From assembly GCA_002840895.1 (NCBI GenBank), contig PHCZ01000006.1, forward strand, positions 300,938 through 364,937: 64,000 nucleotides of DNA. Reading direction: 5' to 3'. A model generated the notes under the pieces. That model ran no database searches and had not been told where the DNA came from. It saw only the letters and a list, made by a program, of their open reading frames with translations. The DNA is from Bacteroidetes bacterium HGW-Bacteroidetes-8 (GTDB lineage: Bacteria; Bacteroidota; Bacteroidia; Bacteroidales; UBA932). Both the position numbers and the translations under genes were made by a program. Each line of letters begins with the position of its first letter. Positions within the stretch are counted from its first letter, which is position 1. Below are positions 18,568 to 27,440 of the stretch, piece after piece.

Positions 18568-20349
18568 ATGAGTGGTAAAAGATCCCGGAGATTAATAACT
18601 AAAATCACCGATCTTATAGGAAATACACCTATAATAAAAATTGATAAAAAACTTCACGGCCTCAATGGCGTGGAGTTATTCGCCAAACTGGAGTATCTCA
18701 ACCCCTTCGGGTCGCTCAAAGACAGAACTGCTTTGGGTATGCTGGAGGAGAATCTGCAGGAGATTCGACAGCAGGGGAGAAGGGTTATCGAGACCTCGAG
18801 CGGGAATAGTGCCAAGGCGCTACAGTGCATCTGCAATGTGAACGGAATTGGATTTACAACTGTTACCAATAGGATAAGAGTCTCTGAATCAAAGAATATT
18901 CTGCGTTTTATAGGCACCGATATAGTGGAGGTTTCAAAGGATGTAAATACTGTCGAGATGATTGAGGAGATGACACTGCACGCCCCATCGGCCTATTTTC
19001 ATACAACACAGTACTCTAACAGAAAAAATATTGAAGCACATAATGTTACGGGAGAGGAGATTCTTGAAGATATTGGCAAAGTCGACTATTTCATTCACGT
19101 TCTGGGAACATCGGGTTCCGGTAAGGGCATTGCCGAAAGGCTTAAGGCAGATAATCCTCTACTTAAAACAGTTGGGGTGGTAACTTCTGCCCAAAGCTAC
19201 ATCCCCGGAATTAGAAGTGCCGGGGAGCTTGCCTCTTGTGGGTTCTTTAGAAAGGAAGATTACGACTCAATTGAAGAGGTGAGTGCCAATATTGCAAAGT
19301 GCTATATGAAAAAACTTTGCAGAGGTATGGGCATTCTTGCAGGAGTCTCTTCGGGGGCCTCTTTTGCAGCAGCAGTGAGTTATCTGAAAAGAGAGGAGGA
19401 GAAGCATCAGGCATCTGCCAACACCGGAGAATTTTTAGAAGAGATGACTGATAGAGATGTCTTGGATAATACTTTGAAAAAGGCGGTTATTGTGATATGC
19501 GACAGGCTTGAGACCTACGCTAACTTTATAAAGGAGAACAGATTTTACAAATATCACGTACTTGGAAACACCTATATCATTATTGATGCTGCCGAAAATC
19601 CTGCACCACTTAGCAGAGAGTTTATTGTAAAAATCTGCCACAAAGAGTTTGGAGCCGGCGCAGACGGTCTTATTTACGGGCCGCTGGAACCGACCGACCA
19701 TTTAGAACAGGCAGGTCATTTGGTATCCACCGGCCATTTATACCCCGGACAAGTTTATGAATATAAAGCCTACAATAAAGATGGAAGTGAGGTTAAAAGC
19801 GCACTCTTTGCGAGTATGATTTTTGCCAAGTATCTTAAAGATAAAGAGGTTGTTAAGTCAGATTCAATCCCGGTAAAGATTGCAGAACAAAAAATGAGTG
19901 TAGAGTTCCTAAACAGAGAGGCCACCCGTATAAAAGTGACAATAAAAGAGCCTGTTGTAACCGGGAGTAGAGTTATTGGCAACAGAGAGTATGTAGAAGT
20001 CTATCTTGGAAACGAAAATCTGGTAACGGAAGAGGAGAATCCTACAAGAGAGAAAATTACCGGGATTGGAGAAGAGATACATTCAAGCGACGAATTCCCC
20101 GATGGTGTAAATATTCAGCTGGTAAACATTATATCACGGAACCATATTCAGATAGAGACATTTGAAAGAGGTGTGGGTTACACTCTTGCCTCGGGAACCA
20201 GTGTGATGGCATCCTGCTTCGCAATGAAGAACAGGCTTGGCCTATCTGTCTCTGTTCACACGCCCGGAGGTATCTGCAAAGTAAACCTTAACCAGTGCTC
20301 GATCACTGCAGAGGTCTTTAAAATATTTGAAGGGGAGTTTGAGATGTAG
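18568..20349 (+). CDS. Cysteine-synthase-like PLP enzyme fused to a DapF-like domain
   Basis: Residues ~8-330 are a fold-type II PLP domain of the cysteine synthase/CBS group. They contain IGNTPIIKI, the PLP lysine K51 in LNPFGSLKDR, the ETSSGNSAKAL substrate loop, the phosphate-binding GTSGSGKG and the GVSSGASFAAA segment. Residues ~335-593 align with diaminopimelate epimerase (HVLGNTYIIID, FGAGADGLI, FPDGVNIQ, FERGVGYTLASGT, PGG). Both catalytic cysteines of DapF are replaced: the CGNG motif reads ALFA (A412) and the ACGTGA motif reads ASGTSV (S542). GNPH has become GNEN. The C-terminal half is therefore probably not an active racemase and may bind or sense an amino acid. The fusion is not a standard biosynthetic enzyme and the substrate is unknown. 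Confidence 0.85.
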   Translation: MSGKRSRRLITKITDLIGNTPIIKIDKKLHGLNGVELFAKLEYLNPFGSLKDRTALGMLEENLQEIRQQGRRVIETSSGNSAKALQCICNVNGIGFTTVTNRIRVSESKNILRFIGTDIVEVSKDVNTVEMIEEMTLHAPSAYFHTTQYSNRKNIEAHNVTGEEILEDIGKVDYFIHVLGTSGSGKGIAERLKADNPLLKTVGVVTSAQSYIPGIRSAGELASCGFFRKEDYDSIEEVSANIAKCYMKKLCRGMGILAGVSSGASFAAAVSYLKREEEKHQASANTGEFLEEMTDRDVLDNTLKKAVIVICDRLETYANFIKENRFYKYHVLGNTYIIIDAAENPAPLSREFIVKICHKEFGAGADGLIYGPLEPTDHLEQAGHLVSTGHLYPGQVYEYKAYNKDGSEVKSALFASMIFAKYLKDKEVVKSDSIPVKIAEQKMSVEFLNREATRIKVTIKEPVVTGSRVIGNREYVEVYLGNENLVTEEENPTREKITGIGEEIHSSDEFPDGVNIQLVNIISRNHIQIETFERGVGYTLASGTSVMASCFAMKNRLGLSVSVHTPGGICKVNLNQCSITAEVFKIFEGEFEM

Positions 20350-20412
20350 TTCCTGCGACTGTATCCAAAAAATTGGTAAATTGCCAACGATGAAATCTAA
20401 ATTTAAAATAAG

Positions 20413-21276
20413 ATGAAAAGAGTTGGTTTAACAATTTTGCTTTTTTGTGCCTATTTTGGCGCATCTGCACAGAGACTCCCGGTAGCTTGGGAAGAGCTCA
20501 CTTCGGGCGATTTTGCCAAAGCGGTATCGGAATCGGGAGGGGTTTGTATTATCCCGATGGGTGTAATGGAGAAACACGGTCAGCATCTGCCTTTGGGAAC
20601 CGACCTCTATACTGCAAGGGATATCTCGCTTAAAGCTGCACAAAAAGAGTATGCAATTGTTTTTCCGGCTTACTTTGCAGGGCAGATATTTGAGGCAAAA
20701 CAGCAGCCGGGCACTGTTGCCTACAGCGCCGACCTGATATACAAATTACTGGATGAGACCTGCAGGGAGATATCTCGAAACGGGATCAAAAAGATAATTC
20801 TGATGAACAGCCACGGCGGGAACAATAATTTCCTGCTATACTTCTGCCAACCCCAACTTGAATCGGCAAGGGATTATGCTGTTTACCTCTACCGCCCGGA
20901 GGTTGACCCTCAGATACAAAAGAGCATTGCTGCACTCCGCAAAAGTACCACCGGAGGTCACGCAGATGAGGTTGAATCTTCGATAATGATGTACATTCGC
21001 CCGGATCTTGTTAAGATTGAGAGAGCCGGCGATGAATCCGGGGCAGATCTGGACAGGCTTAAACTGACCAATGCCTATGCGTCAATCTGGTGGTACGGGA
21101 AGTACCCCAACCACTATGCCGGAGATGCCCGTGGAGCAAATCCCATGCTTGGAGAGATTGCCCAAACCCAAAAAATCGAGCAGCTTGTGGAGGTTATCAA
21201 ACAGGTTAAGGCAGATAAAAGCGCCATTGAGTTGCAAAACAGATTTTTCAAAGAGGCTTTATCTCCTGTAAAATGA
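20413..21276 (+). CDS. Secreted creatininase-family amidohydrolase
   Basis: The 287-aa protein has an N-terminal signal peptide (VGLTILLFCAYFGASAQ) and a creatininase/creatinine amidohydrolase domain. Metal-binding motifs are visible: MGVMEKHGQHLPLGTD near residues 53-68, LMNSHGGNNN near 135 and GGHADEVESS near 177. Family members hydrolyse cyclic amides or act on small metabolites such as mycofactocin or riboflavin precursors. The periplasmic location is unusual, and the substrate cannot be told from sequence. It follows the PLP-DapF fusion by 63 bp on the same strand and may be co-transcribed with it. Confidence 0.85.
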   Translation: MKRVGLTILLFCAYFGASAQRLPVAWEELTSGDFAKAVSESGGVCIIPMGVMEKHGQHLPLGTDLYTARDISLKAAQKEYAIVFPAYFAGQIFEAKQQPGTVAYSADLIYKLLDETCREISRNGIKKIILMNSHGGNNNFLLYFCQPQLESARDYAVYLYRPEVDPQIQKSIAALRKSTTGGHADEVESSIMMYIRPDLVKIERAGDESGADLDRLKLTNAYASIWWYGKYPNHYAGDARGANPMLGEIAQTQKIEQLVEVIKQVKADKSAIELQNRFFKEALSPVK

Positions 21277-21308
21277 TTATTCAAATCGAATAATTCGTTT
21301 TGAATAAT
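21276..21308 (+). terminator. Palindromic hairpin after the creatininase gene
   Basis: ATTATTCAAA (21276-21285) and TTTGAATAAT (21299-21308) form a 10-bp stem. The loop contains a second palindrome, CGAATAATTCG. It starts at the stop codon. There is no good T tract, so it may be an RNA 3' stabiliser and not a strict terminator. Confidence 0.5.
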
Positions 21309-21382
21309 TGTAACTCAAGCCAAGAAACTTGTTGATCTATTTGTATTAACGAAAATTTTATGATAGCTATGTTTGTCCCGTC

Positions 21383-21501
21383 CTAACAGTATTCTGTGAA
21401 ACGCCTTGCTTGTTAAGCACTTGAAAAACTCATTTTGGGAATTCTCTAAAGTAAGATTTTTATATAATAGATTTACAGTCACTTATGCAAGATGCTGTCA
21501 G
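21383..21501 (+). repeat. MITE-like 119-bp element, copy 1
   Basis: This is one of three related elements in the window. It starts CTAACAGTATTCTGTGAAAC and ends CTTATGCAAGATGCTGTCAG, so the ends are an imperfect inverted repeat (about 10 of 16 positions). The centre holds TTGAAAAACTC followed by TTTTGGGAATT, shared with the other copies. It lies in the 322-bp gap between the convergent creatininase and leuB genes. No coding sequence or target duplication is visible. The rest of the gap (21309-21382 and 21502-21598) shows nothing further. Confidence 0.65.
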
Positions 21502-21598
21502 TATGTGGTCTGCTGCGCAGTTGTGTTGTCCACTTATCGATTTTTGGTCTTTTCGCTCATTATCAGACATATCCCAAGATCCTTGACAAGGTTAGTTA

Positions 21599-22663
21599 TT
21601 AAATTCTGGCAGAGATCCTATCACCAACCTCGGTGGTGGTTTTGGCGGTGGCCTCTTCGCATAGATCTGGTGTTAACCACCCCTCTTCAATAGTTTGATA
21701 GCAGGCATTCTTAACGGCATCTGCTTCACGTTCAAGCCCGAATGCATCGCGCAGCATCATTGCGGCCGAGAGGATTGTGGCTATTGGGTTTGCAATATTT
21801 TTGCCGGCTGCCTGTGGGTATGACCCGTGGATAGGTTCAAAGAGCGGGGAGCCCAACCCGAAGGAGGCAGATGGCAATAGTCCGATTGAGCCGGTAAGCA
21901 CACTTGCTTCGTCACTGAGAATGTCACCGAACATATTTTCTGTAAGTATCACATCAAACTTAGCCGGAAAGGTGACCAGCTGCATTGCAGCATTATCTAC
22001 AAACATAAAATCCAGCTCAATATCCGGGAACTCACTCTTGTGCAAAGCTGTAACCACCTCTCTCCAGAGCCTTGAGGTCTCCAGGACATTGGCCTTATCT
22101 ACCAGAGTCACCTTTCCCCTTCTGCCAATAGCCAGCCTAAAAGCGAGTCGCGCAACCCGCTCCACCTCCTGTGCAGTATAGAGGCAGGTGTCAAAAGCTG
22201 TTAACCTGTCTATACTTCTGCCTCTTGGCTCCCCAAAATAGATTCCACCGGTAAGCTCCCGTACAACAACTAAATTGGCCCCGGCAATTCTATCCTCCTT
22301 CAATGGAGAGCGGTGAGATAGAGAGGGAATCAACTCAACAGGGCGGATATTGGCAAAAAGGCCAAGCTCCTTACGCATCTTTAAAAGACCCTGCTCCGGC
22401 CGAACTTTGGCCGTTGGGTCGTTATCATATTTCGGGTCGCCGATTGCCCCGAACAGGATGGCATCGCAGGCGGTGCATAACCTATGAGTTTCTGCAGGAT
22501 ATGGTTCTCCGCAACTCTCAATTGCAATAGCGCCAATCAATCCGTAATTAAAAGTAAATGTGTGAGAAAATTTTTGGGCGACAGCCTTCAAAACCTTAAC
22601 CGCCTGAGCAGTAATCTCAGGACCGATACCATCTCCGGGTAATACCGTAATTATTTTATTCAT
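21599..22663 (-). CDS. leuB: 3-isopropylmalate dehydrogenase
   Basis: LeuB oxidises and decarboxylates 3-isopropylmalate to 2-oxoisocaproate with NAD+, the third leucine-specific step. The 354-aa protein starts with VLPGDGIGPEI and has the LLKMRKELGLFANIRPV loop, LTGGIYFG, the catalytic Lys/Asp region DKANVLE, and the NMFGDILSDEA and PIHGSYPQAAG nucleotide-site motifs. Length and motifs are typical. It is the last gene of the - strand operon leuA-leuC-leuD-leuB, with a 62-bp gap after leuD. Confidence 0.97.
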   Translation of the reverse strand: MNKIITVLPGDGIGPEITAQAVKVLKAVAQKFSHTFTFNYGLIGAIAIESCGEPYPAETHRLCTACDAILFGAIGDPKYDNDPTAKVRPEQGLLKMRKELGLFANIRPVELIPSLSHRSPLKEDRIAGANLVVVRELTGGIYFGEPRGRSIDRLTAFDTCLYTAQEVERVARLAFRLAIGRRGKVTLVDKANVLETSRLWREVVTALHKSEFPDIELDFMFVDNAAMQLVTFPAKFDVILTENMFGDILSDEASVLTGSIGLLPSASFGLGSPLFEPIHGSYPQAAGKNIANPIATILSAAMMLRDAFGLEREADAVKNACYQTIEEGWLTPDLCEEATAKTTTEVGDRISARI

Positions 22664-22725
22664 TGAATGTTATCTCTTTATGTAATTTTAAAATTGCAAA
22701 TCGGGATGTTTGGGATATAAGCAGA

Positions 22726-23328
22726 TTAAAGTGAAGATGCTTTATATAACTCATAATCCTCTATCTCCTTAATGTTTGATAGCAGGTAGTCAATATCGTC
22801 ATAGCCATTTATCAGGCACTCCTGTTTGTAGTTGTTGATTTCGAACTTTTCGGAATCGCCACTCTCCTCAACTGAGATCTCTTTTTTCATAAGGTCAATT
22901 TTTAATGTTGTTTTATTATTTGATTTGGAATAATTTATAATTGCAGAGTAAAATCCTTCACTCACCTGAACCGGCAGCAACCCATTATTGAGAGCATTGG
23001 AGCGAAAGATATCGGCAAAAAAGGTGGAGACCACCGCTCTAAATCCGTAATCGGCAATTGCCCACGCAGCGTGTTCGCGACTGGAGCCGCATCCGAAATT
23101 CCTCCCTGCAACCAGGATTGTCCCATCTCCATTTGGGGTGTTTAAAATGAAATCCTCAATTTTCGCTCCCGAGCTGTCGTAACGCCAGTCGTAAAAGAGA
23201 TTTTCTCCGAACCCTTCTCTCGATGTGGTTTTGAGAAAGCGTGCCGGGATAATCTGGTCGGTATCAATATTATCTTTGACGATTATCACCGCCTTAGACA
23301 CAACTGTTGTAAATTTTTTGCTGTTCAT
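22726..23328 (-). CDS. leuD: 3-isopropylmalate dehydratase small subunit
   Basis: LeuD pairs with LeuC to isomerise 2- to 3-isopropylmalate. The protein has the swivel-domain motifs NIDTDQIIPARFL, GRNFGCGSSREHAAWA and NNGLLPVQV. The start at 23328 (MNSKKFTT) matches the usual LeuD N-terminus better than the upstream ATG at 23346, which would add six residues. The predicted length of 200 aa is normal. It lies between leuC and leuB in the leu operon. Confidence 0.95.
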   Translation of the reverse strand: MNSKKFTTVVSKAVIIVKDNIDTDQIIPARFLKTTSREGFGENLFYDWRYDSSGAKIEDFILNTPNGDGTILVAGRNFGCGSSREHAAWAIADYGFRAVVSTFFADIFRSNALNNGLLPVQVSEGFYSAIINYSKSNNKTTLKIDLMKKEISVEESGDSEKFEINNYKQECLINGYDDIDYLLSNIKEIEDYELYKASSL

Positions 23329-23348
23329 TGTTACTATCTGTATCAATT

Positions 23349-23414
23349 ATTACTGTTGCTTGCACTATTACTGTTGTTTGCACTAATGCTGTTGGGGAGC
23401 ACTTTTGCTGTTGG
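23349..23414. repeat. Degenerate 18-bp tandem repeats between leuC and leuD
   Basis: ATTACTGTTGCTTGCACT (23349-23366) is followed by ATTACTGTTGTTTGCACT (23367-23384), a 19-bp variant AATGCTGTTGGGGAGCACT (23385-23403) and a partial TTTGCTGTTGG. Part of the array overlaps no coding sequence. It suggests repeated slippage in this intergenic stretch. Confidence 0.75.
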
Positions 23415-23422
23415 TTTACATT

Positions 23423-23490
23423 CTTACTTTTAAGTTGGATTCTTGCTTTGGATCTCCTTACTTTTAAGTTGGATTCTTGCTTTGGATCTC
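23423..23490. repeat. Perfect 34-bp tandem duplication at the leuC 3' end
   Basis: Two identical 34-bp copies lie at 23423-23456 and 23457-23490. Each begins CTTACTTTTAAGTTGG and ends GCTTTGGATCTC. Read on the - strand, the unit encodes the last residues of LeuC (EIQSKNPT) and its TAA stop. The second copy is therefore a non-coding duplicate of the leuC terminus. The perfect identity implies a recent event. Confidence 0.9.
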
Positions 23491-24960
23491 TCTCGGGTCA
23501 GTTATGACGCCGGTAATTGCAGATGCTGCTGCAACCAGCGGCCCGGCAAGTATTGTTCTCGCTCCGGGTCCCTGCCTGCCCTCAAAGTTTCTGTTTGTGG
23601 TTGATATACAGTATTTGCCATTTGGGATCTTATCTTCATTCATCCCCAGACAGGCTGAACATCCGGGCTGACGCACCTCAAATCCCGCTTTGCGAAGTAT
23701 TTTCCCAAGACCCTCTTCCTCTATCTGCCTCTCAACTCTCTTAGAACCCGGAACCAGCCAGGCTGTAACCTCAGGGGCCTTTTTGCTCCCTTTTACAATA
23801 TTCGCAAACGCACGAAAATCCTCTATTCGCCCGTTTGTGCAACTCCCCAGAAATATGTAGTCTACAGGGAGTCCCAGCAGTTGCTCACCCCCCTTAAACC
23901 CCATATAATTAAGAGCCTTCTCTGCCATTGCCAACTCAATTGCGTTGCTTACCGCCATTGTCAACTCAACCGCTTTGCTTCCAGCCATTGCCAACTCAGC
24001 CGCGCTCTTCTCCGCCACTTGGCTTCCCGCCGCGCTGCTTCCGGCCAGTGGAACTCTGCCGGTTATTGCCATCCCCATTCCCGGGTTTGTGCCCCAGGTA
24101 ATCATCGGCTCTATCTGTGTGGCATCTATCTCTATTACAGCATCATAAATAGCATCAGGGTCACTCTTCAGTTCGCTCCACCTCTTAATGGCCCTCTCCC
24201 ACATCTCCCCCGTTGGAGAGTAATCTCTCCCCTTTAGGTAGTCGAAGCTCTTGCTGTCCGGAGCAATGAGCCCGCCTCTTGCCCCCATCTCAATGCTCAT
24301 ATTGCAGATTGTCATCCGTCCCTCCATAGTGAGACCTTTTATTGTGCTTCCTGCGAATTCAATGAAGTGGCCTGTGCCTGCAGATGTTCCCAACCGCGAA
24401 ATTATGTGCAGGATGATATCCTTTGCACAGACCCCATTTGGCAAAGCACCATCTACCTTAATGAGCATCTGCTTAGGTTTGCTTTGGAGCAGGGTCTGTG
24501 TGGCAAGAACCATCTCCACCTCGCTTGTTCCAATGCCAAAGGCGATGCTGCCAAAGGCTCCGTGTGTAGATGTGTGGCTGTCGCCGCAGACGATTGTCAT
24601 TCCGGGCTGTGTGATTCCAAGTTCCGGCCCAATGATGTGAACGACGCCATTGGATGGATCTCCCAGCGGGAAGTAGGTTATGCCGTGCTCCTTTGTGTTG
24701 GCGGCAAGTTGCTCAATGGGGATGCGCGAGGTAGACTCCTCTATAGGTTTATCCTGATTCCTGGTTGGTACATTGTGGTCGCAGGTGGCAAATGTTTGTG
24801 AGGGCCTAAAGACTTTGCGCCCTCTGTTGCGCAGTCCGGTAAAAGCCTGCGGGCTTGTCACCTCGTGGATAAAATGTCTGTCAATATAGAGAACAACCGG
24901 CCCATCCGGAATCTCTTTTACTATATGTGACTCCCATATTTTGTCAAATAGTGTTTTCAT
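23464..24960 (-). CDS. leuC: 3-isopropylmalate dehydratase large subunit with repeat insertion
   Basis: LeuC is the [4Fe-4S] aconitase-family large subunit that works with LeuD. Motifs include [33 protein letters not shown] with the first cluster cysteine and [11 protein letters not shown] with the other two. It is 498 aa long, about 30 more than usual. The extra residues are an Ala-rich insert ([29 protein letters not shown]) encoded by four 30-bp tandem units at 23924-24043, just before the [10 protein letters not shown] segment. The insert keeps the frame and lies in a surface linker, so the enzyme is probably active. It begins directly after the 24961-25080 element. Confidence 0.95.
   Translation of the reverse strand: MKTLFDKIWESHIVKEIPDGPVVLYIDRHFIHEVTSPQAFTGLRNRGRKVFRPSQTFATCDHNVPTRNQDKPIEESTSRIPIEQLAANTKEHGITYFPLGDPSNGVVHIIGPELGITQPGMTIVCGDSHTSTHGAFGSIAFGIGTSEVEMVLATQTLLQSKPKQMLIKVDGALPNGVCAKDIILHIISRLGTSAGTGHFIEFAGSTIKGLTMEGRMTICNMSIEMGARGGLIAPDSKSFDYLKGRDYSPTGEMWERAIKRWSELKSDPDAIYDAVIEIDATQIEPMITWGTNPGMGMAITGRVPLAGSSAAGSQVAEKSAAELAMAGSKAVELTMAVSNAIELAMAEKALNYMGFKGGEQLLGLPVDYIFLGSCTNGRIEDFRAFANIVKGSKKAPEVTAWLVPGSKRVERQIEEEGLGKILRKAGFEVRQPGCSACLGMNEDKIPNGKYCISTTNRNFEGRQGPGARTILAGPLVAAASAITGVITDPREIQSKNPT
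23924..24043. repeat. Four 30-bp tandem repeats inside leuC
   Basis: Units start at 23924, 23954, 23984 and 24014. The first three begin GCCATTG(C/T)CAACTCA and the fourth, GCCACTTGGC, is more diverged. Each codes 10 residues on the - strand, so changes in copy number keep leuC in frame. The site is a candidate variable-number locus between strains. Confidence 0.85.
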
Positions 24961-25080
24961 CTGTTAGTGTTTTGTGTATATGTCTGTATATTAATAATTT
25001 AATATTTGTATTTTTCTCAATTGCCAAAATGCTATTTTTTAACTATTTAAAAACCAGCGTGTTTCACAGAACACTGGCAG
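24961..25080 (-). repeat. MITE-like 120-bp element, copy 2
   Basis: Read on the - strand it starts CTGCCAGTGTTCTGTGAAAC at 25080 and ends CACAAAACACTAACAG at 24961. The ends form a terminal inverted repeat matching at 13 of 16 positions. The centre has TTAAAAAATAGC and TTTTGGCAATT, as in the other copies. It fills the whole leuA-leuC gap, supplies the leuA stop codon and ends at the base before the leuC ATG. Confidence 0.7.
25049..25077 (-). terminator. Hairpin with U tract at the leuA stop codon
   Basis: On the - strand CCAGTGTT, a short loop and AACACGCTGG pair with a 2-nt bulge and are followed by TTTTT (25053-25049). It lies inside the 24961-25080 element and could partly terminate between leuA and leuC, or be a by-product of the element ends. 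Confidence 0.4.
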
Positions 25081-26563
25081 TTGAAACAGCATTCACCAGC
25101 GCCTCAACCGAAGCGGTTACAATATCGGTGTTGGCAGAGAAGCCGTAGTAGATGTTCCCTTTGTTCTCTATTTGAATGTGCACCTTTCCAACATCGTCGC
25201 TGCCGCGGGTAATGGCCTGTACAAGAAACTCTTCCAGGTTGATTTTACGGTGGATCAGAGATTTAACCGCCGAAAACGAGGCATCTATAGGGCCGTTACC
25301 CGAACTGGTTGCACAGCACACCTCCCCGTCAATAACCAGCTTAACTGTTGCCATTGGAACGGAGTTTTTACCGCAAACCACCTGCAGATATTTAAGGCGG
25401 ATTTTCTGATTCTGTTTGGCGCGGGTAACACCCACAATAACAAGCAGATCTTCGTCGTTAATGTCCTTTTTACAGTCGGCCAGCTTCAGGAATTTGTCGT
25501 AGGCCTCGTCCAGCTCCTCGTTTGTGAGCTCCACCCCAAGCCTTTTGTAGTGGTGGTTTAGAGCGGCTCTTCCGCTGCGGGCAGTAAGGGCAATTGTAGA
25601 TTCGTTCACCCCAACATCTGCAGGGTCTATGATCTCATAGCTCTCGCGGTTTTTAAGTACGCCGTCCTGATGAATCCCCGAAGAGTGGGCAAAAGCGTTC
25701 CTCCCCACAATCGCCTTGTTGGGCTGGACCGGCATCCTCATCAGGGTTGATACAAGACGAGAGGTTCGGGCAATCATCCGGGTCTCAATATCTGTATAAA
25801 CGGGAATATCATTGCGGCATTTTATTGCCATAACCACCTCCTCCATTGCAGTGTTTCCGGCACGCTCACCAATTCCGTTAATGGTAACCTCAACCTGCCG
25901 CGCACCATTCATCACCCCGGCGAGGGTGTTTGCTGTTGCCATTCCAAGGTCGTTGTGGCAGTGGGTAGATATCACCGCTTTGTGAATATTGGATACATTG
26001 TCGTGCAGATATTTTATCTTCTCGCCATACTCATAAGGCATACAGTACCCTGTTGTGTCGGGGATGTTTACCACCGTTGCCCCTGCAGCAATTACCGCCT
26101 CGATTACCCTGGCAAGATATTCATTATCTGTCCTCCCTGCATCTTCGGCGTAGAACTCCACATCGTCGGTAAAGCGGCGGGCATACTTCACGCACTTAAC
26201 CGCCCGTTCAAGGATATCCTCTCTGTTGGAGCGGAATTTGTGCAAGATATGCATATCCGAAGTCCCTATCCCTGTGTGAATTCGCTTTCTTTTTGCAAAG
26301 TGCAGAGCATCTGCAGCAACATCAATATCCTTCTCAACTGCCCGTGTAAGGGCGCAGATGGTAGAGTCGGTAATTACCTTAGAGATCTCCACAATGGAGT
26401 TGAAATCTCCCGGGCTGGAGATGGGAAAACCACACTCGATTATATCTACCTTCATTGCCTCGAGAGCTTTGGCCAGCTCTATCTTTTCAATTGTGTTAAG
26501 CTGACATCCCGGGACCTGCTCTCCGTCGCGAAGAGTTGTGTCAAATACATAAAGTTTTTCCAT
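25064..26563 (-). CDS. leuA: 2-isopropylmalate synthase
   Basis: LeuA condenses acetyl-CoA with 2-oxoisovalerate, the committed step of leucine synthesis. The 499-aa protein starts with the HMGL-like motif [13 protein letters not shown], has the metal-binding [14 protein letters not shown] and [14 protein letters not shown] motifs, and the HSSGIHQDG segment. A C-terminal LeuA regulatory domain follows (from about residue 370, with [12 protein letters not shown]), so leucine feedback inhibition is expected. It is the first structural gene of the operon, behind an attenuator. Its last codons and stop lie within the 120-bp element. Confidence 0.97.
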   Translation of the reverse strand: MEKLYVFDTTLRDGEQVPGCQLNTIEKIELAKALEAMKVDIIECGFPISSPGDFNSIVEISKVITDSTICALTRAVEKDIDVAADALHFAKRKRIHTGIGTSDMHILHKFRSNREDILERAVKCVKYARRFTDDVEFYAEDAGRTDNEYLARVIEAVIAAGATVVNIPDTTGYCMPYEYGEKIKYLHDNVSNIHKAVISTHCHNDLGMATANTLAGVMNGARQVEVTINGIGERAGNTAMEEVVMAIKCRNDIPVYTDIETRMIARTSRLVSTLMRMPVQPNKAIVGRNAFAHSSGIHQDGVLKNRESYEIIDPADVGVNESTIALTARSGRAALNHHYKRLGVELTNEELDEAYDKFLKLADCKKDINDEDLLVIVGVTRAKQNQKIRLKYLQVVCGKNSVPMATVKLVIDGEVCCATSSGNGPIDASFSAVKSLIHRKINLEEFLVQAITRGSDDVGKVHIQIENKGNIYYGFSANTDIVTASVEALVNAVSTASVL

Positions 26564-26575
26564 AGTTCGTAAAAT

Positions 26576-26604
26576 TAAAAAAGGCCACCCTTTTTGGGCG
26601 GCCT
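26576..26604 (-). terminator. Attenuator terminator of the leu operon
   Basis: On the - strand AGGCCGCCC (26604-26596), loop AAAAA and GGGTGGCCT (26590-26582) form a 9-bp stem with one mismatch, followed by a run of T. It lies between the leader peptide stop and the leuA ATG. GGGCGG inside the leader peptide gene (26656-26651) is complementary to CCGCCC of the left arm (26601-26596), so an alternative antiterminator hairpin can form. Confidence 0.85.
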
Positions 26605-26631
26605 GTCTATTTTGGTTTAAAAATTCTCCTA

Positions 26632-26712
26632 TTAATGCACAACAGTTGCTCCGCCCGATTTATAAAAACCCAGCAGCAGCAGTGATTGAATAATTGATAT
26701 TTGTCTATTCAT
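26632..26712 (-). CDS. leuL: Leu operon leader peptide with four consecutive Leu codons
   Basis: A 26-codon frame starts [10 protein letters not shown], continues with four successive CTG codons (26682-26671), then [12 protein letters not shown] and TAA. It lies 68 bp upstream of leuA, directly before a terminator. This is the classic layout of transcription attenuation: when charged Leu-tRNA is scarce the ribosome stalls on the Leu codons, the antiterminator forms and the operon is read. Longer upstream frames would run antisense into the sigma-factor gene and are not used. Confidence 0.85.
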   Translation of the reverse strand: MNRQISIIQSLLLLGFYKSGGATVVH

Positions 26713-26838
26713 ACAGGTTGCGAAGTTATCAAAAAAATGAATCGAACAAATTTTAATTGAAAAATATTTGTAAATTGCCCAACTTAAACAGGTACTATTG
26801 CCCAGTTTGAACTGCAACTGGGTGCCGAAAAACTTCGT

Positions 26839-27423
26839 ATGAAAACAAAGAGAGTAAAGGTGGAAAACTCTTCTGCATCTGCTTTTGAGCAGATGTATGT
26901 TGCTAATTACCACAAGATAAGATCTTTTTGTAATCACTATCTAAAGGATGATAATCTCTCCAAGAATGTAGCTCAGGATGTCTTTGTCTCGGTTTGGAAT
27001 AACAGAGAGAGTCTCAGTTTTTCGGATGAGTTGCTTCCATATCTCTTTGTTCTGGCAAAAAATATGTGCCTGAATATTCTTAAGAGGGAGAAGGTAAAAC
27101 AGAACTATTCAGAATACGGTAGGAGCCAAAACCGCGATGCTCTAAACTACGCATCTTTGAGAGACTCCTCTATTGGCCTGCTATATGGGAACGAGGTAGA
27201 GAAGCTATTGAATGATGCAATGCAAAAGATGCCAGAGAGTGTAAGATCTACATTTTATTTGAGCCGCTTTAAGCGCCTAAAATATGATGATATCGCCATA
27301 AGCCAAAAGATATCGGTAAAAACGGTAGAATACAGAATAATGTATGCCCTGAGAATCTTAAGGGTAATATTAAAAGACTATTTACCAATCTTATTAGGGT
27401 ATTTGTCCCTGAGATTGTTTTAA
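26839..27423 (+). CDS. ECF RNA polymerase sigma factor
   Basis: This 194-aa protein is a Bacteroidetes-type extracytoplasmic-function sigma factor. Region 2 is FEQMYVANYHKIRSFCNHYL through QDVFVSVWNNRESL (about residues 15-60). Region 4 is MPESVRSTFYLSRFKRLKYD plus the helix-turn-helix ISQKISVKTVEYRIMYALRI (about 133-175). It lies 17 bp before a FecR anti-sigma gene and upstream of a SusC/SusD pair. It should activate that cluster when the outer-membrane receptor signals through FecR. It is divergent from the leu operon. Confidence 0.93.
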   Translation: MKTKRVKVENSSASAFEQMYVANYHKIRSFCNHYLKDDNLSKNVAQDVFVSVWNNRESLSFSDELLPYLFVLAKNMCLNILKREKVKQNYSEYGRSQNRDALNYASLRDSSIGLLYGNEVEKLLNDAMQKMPESVRSTFYLSRFKRLKYDDIAISQKISVKTVEYRIMYALRILRVILKDYLPILLGYLSLRLF

Positions 27424-27440
27424 CATACAGAGAGATTTTT

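Noticed and set aside
26632-26937. 101-aa - strand frame covering the leu leader
   Set aside because: The longer starts run antisense into the sigma-factor gene. The short start at 26712 gives a standard attenuator leader.
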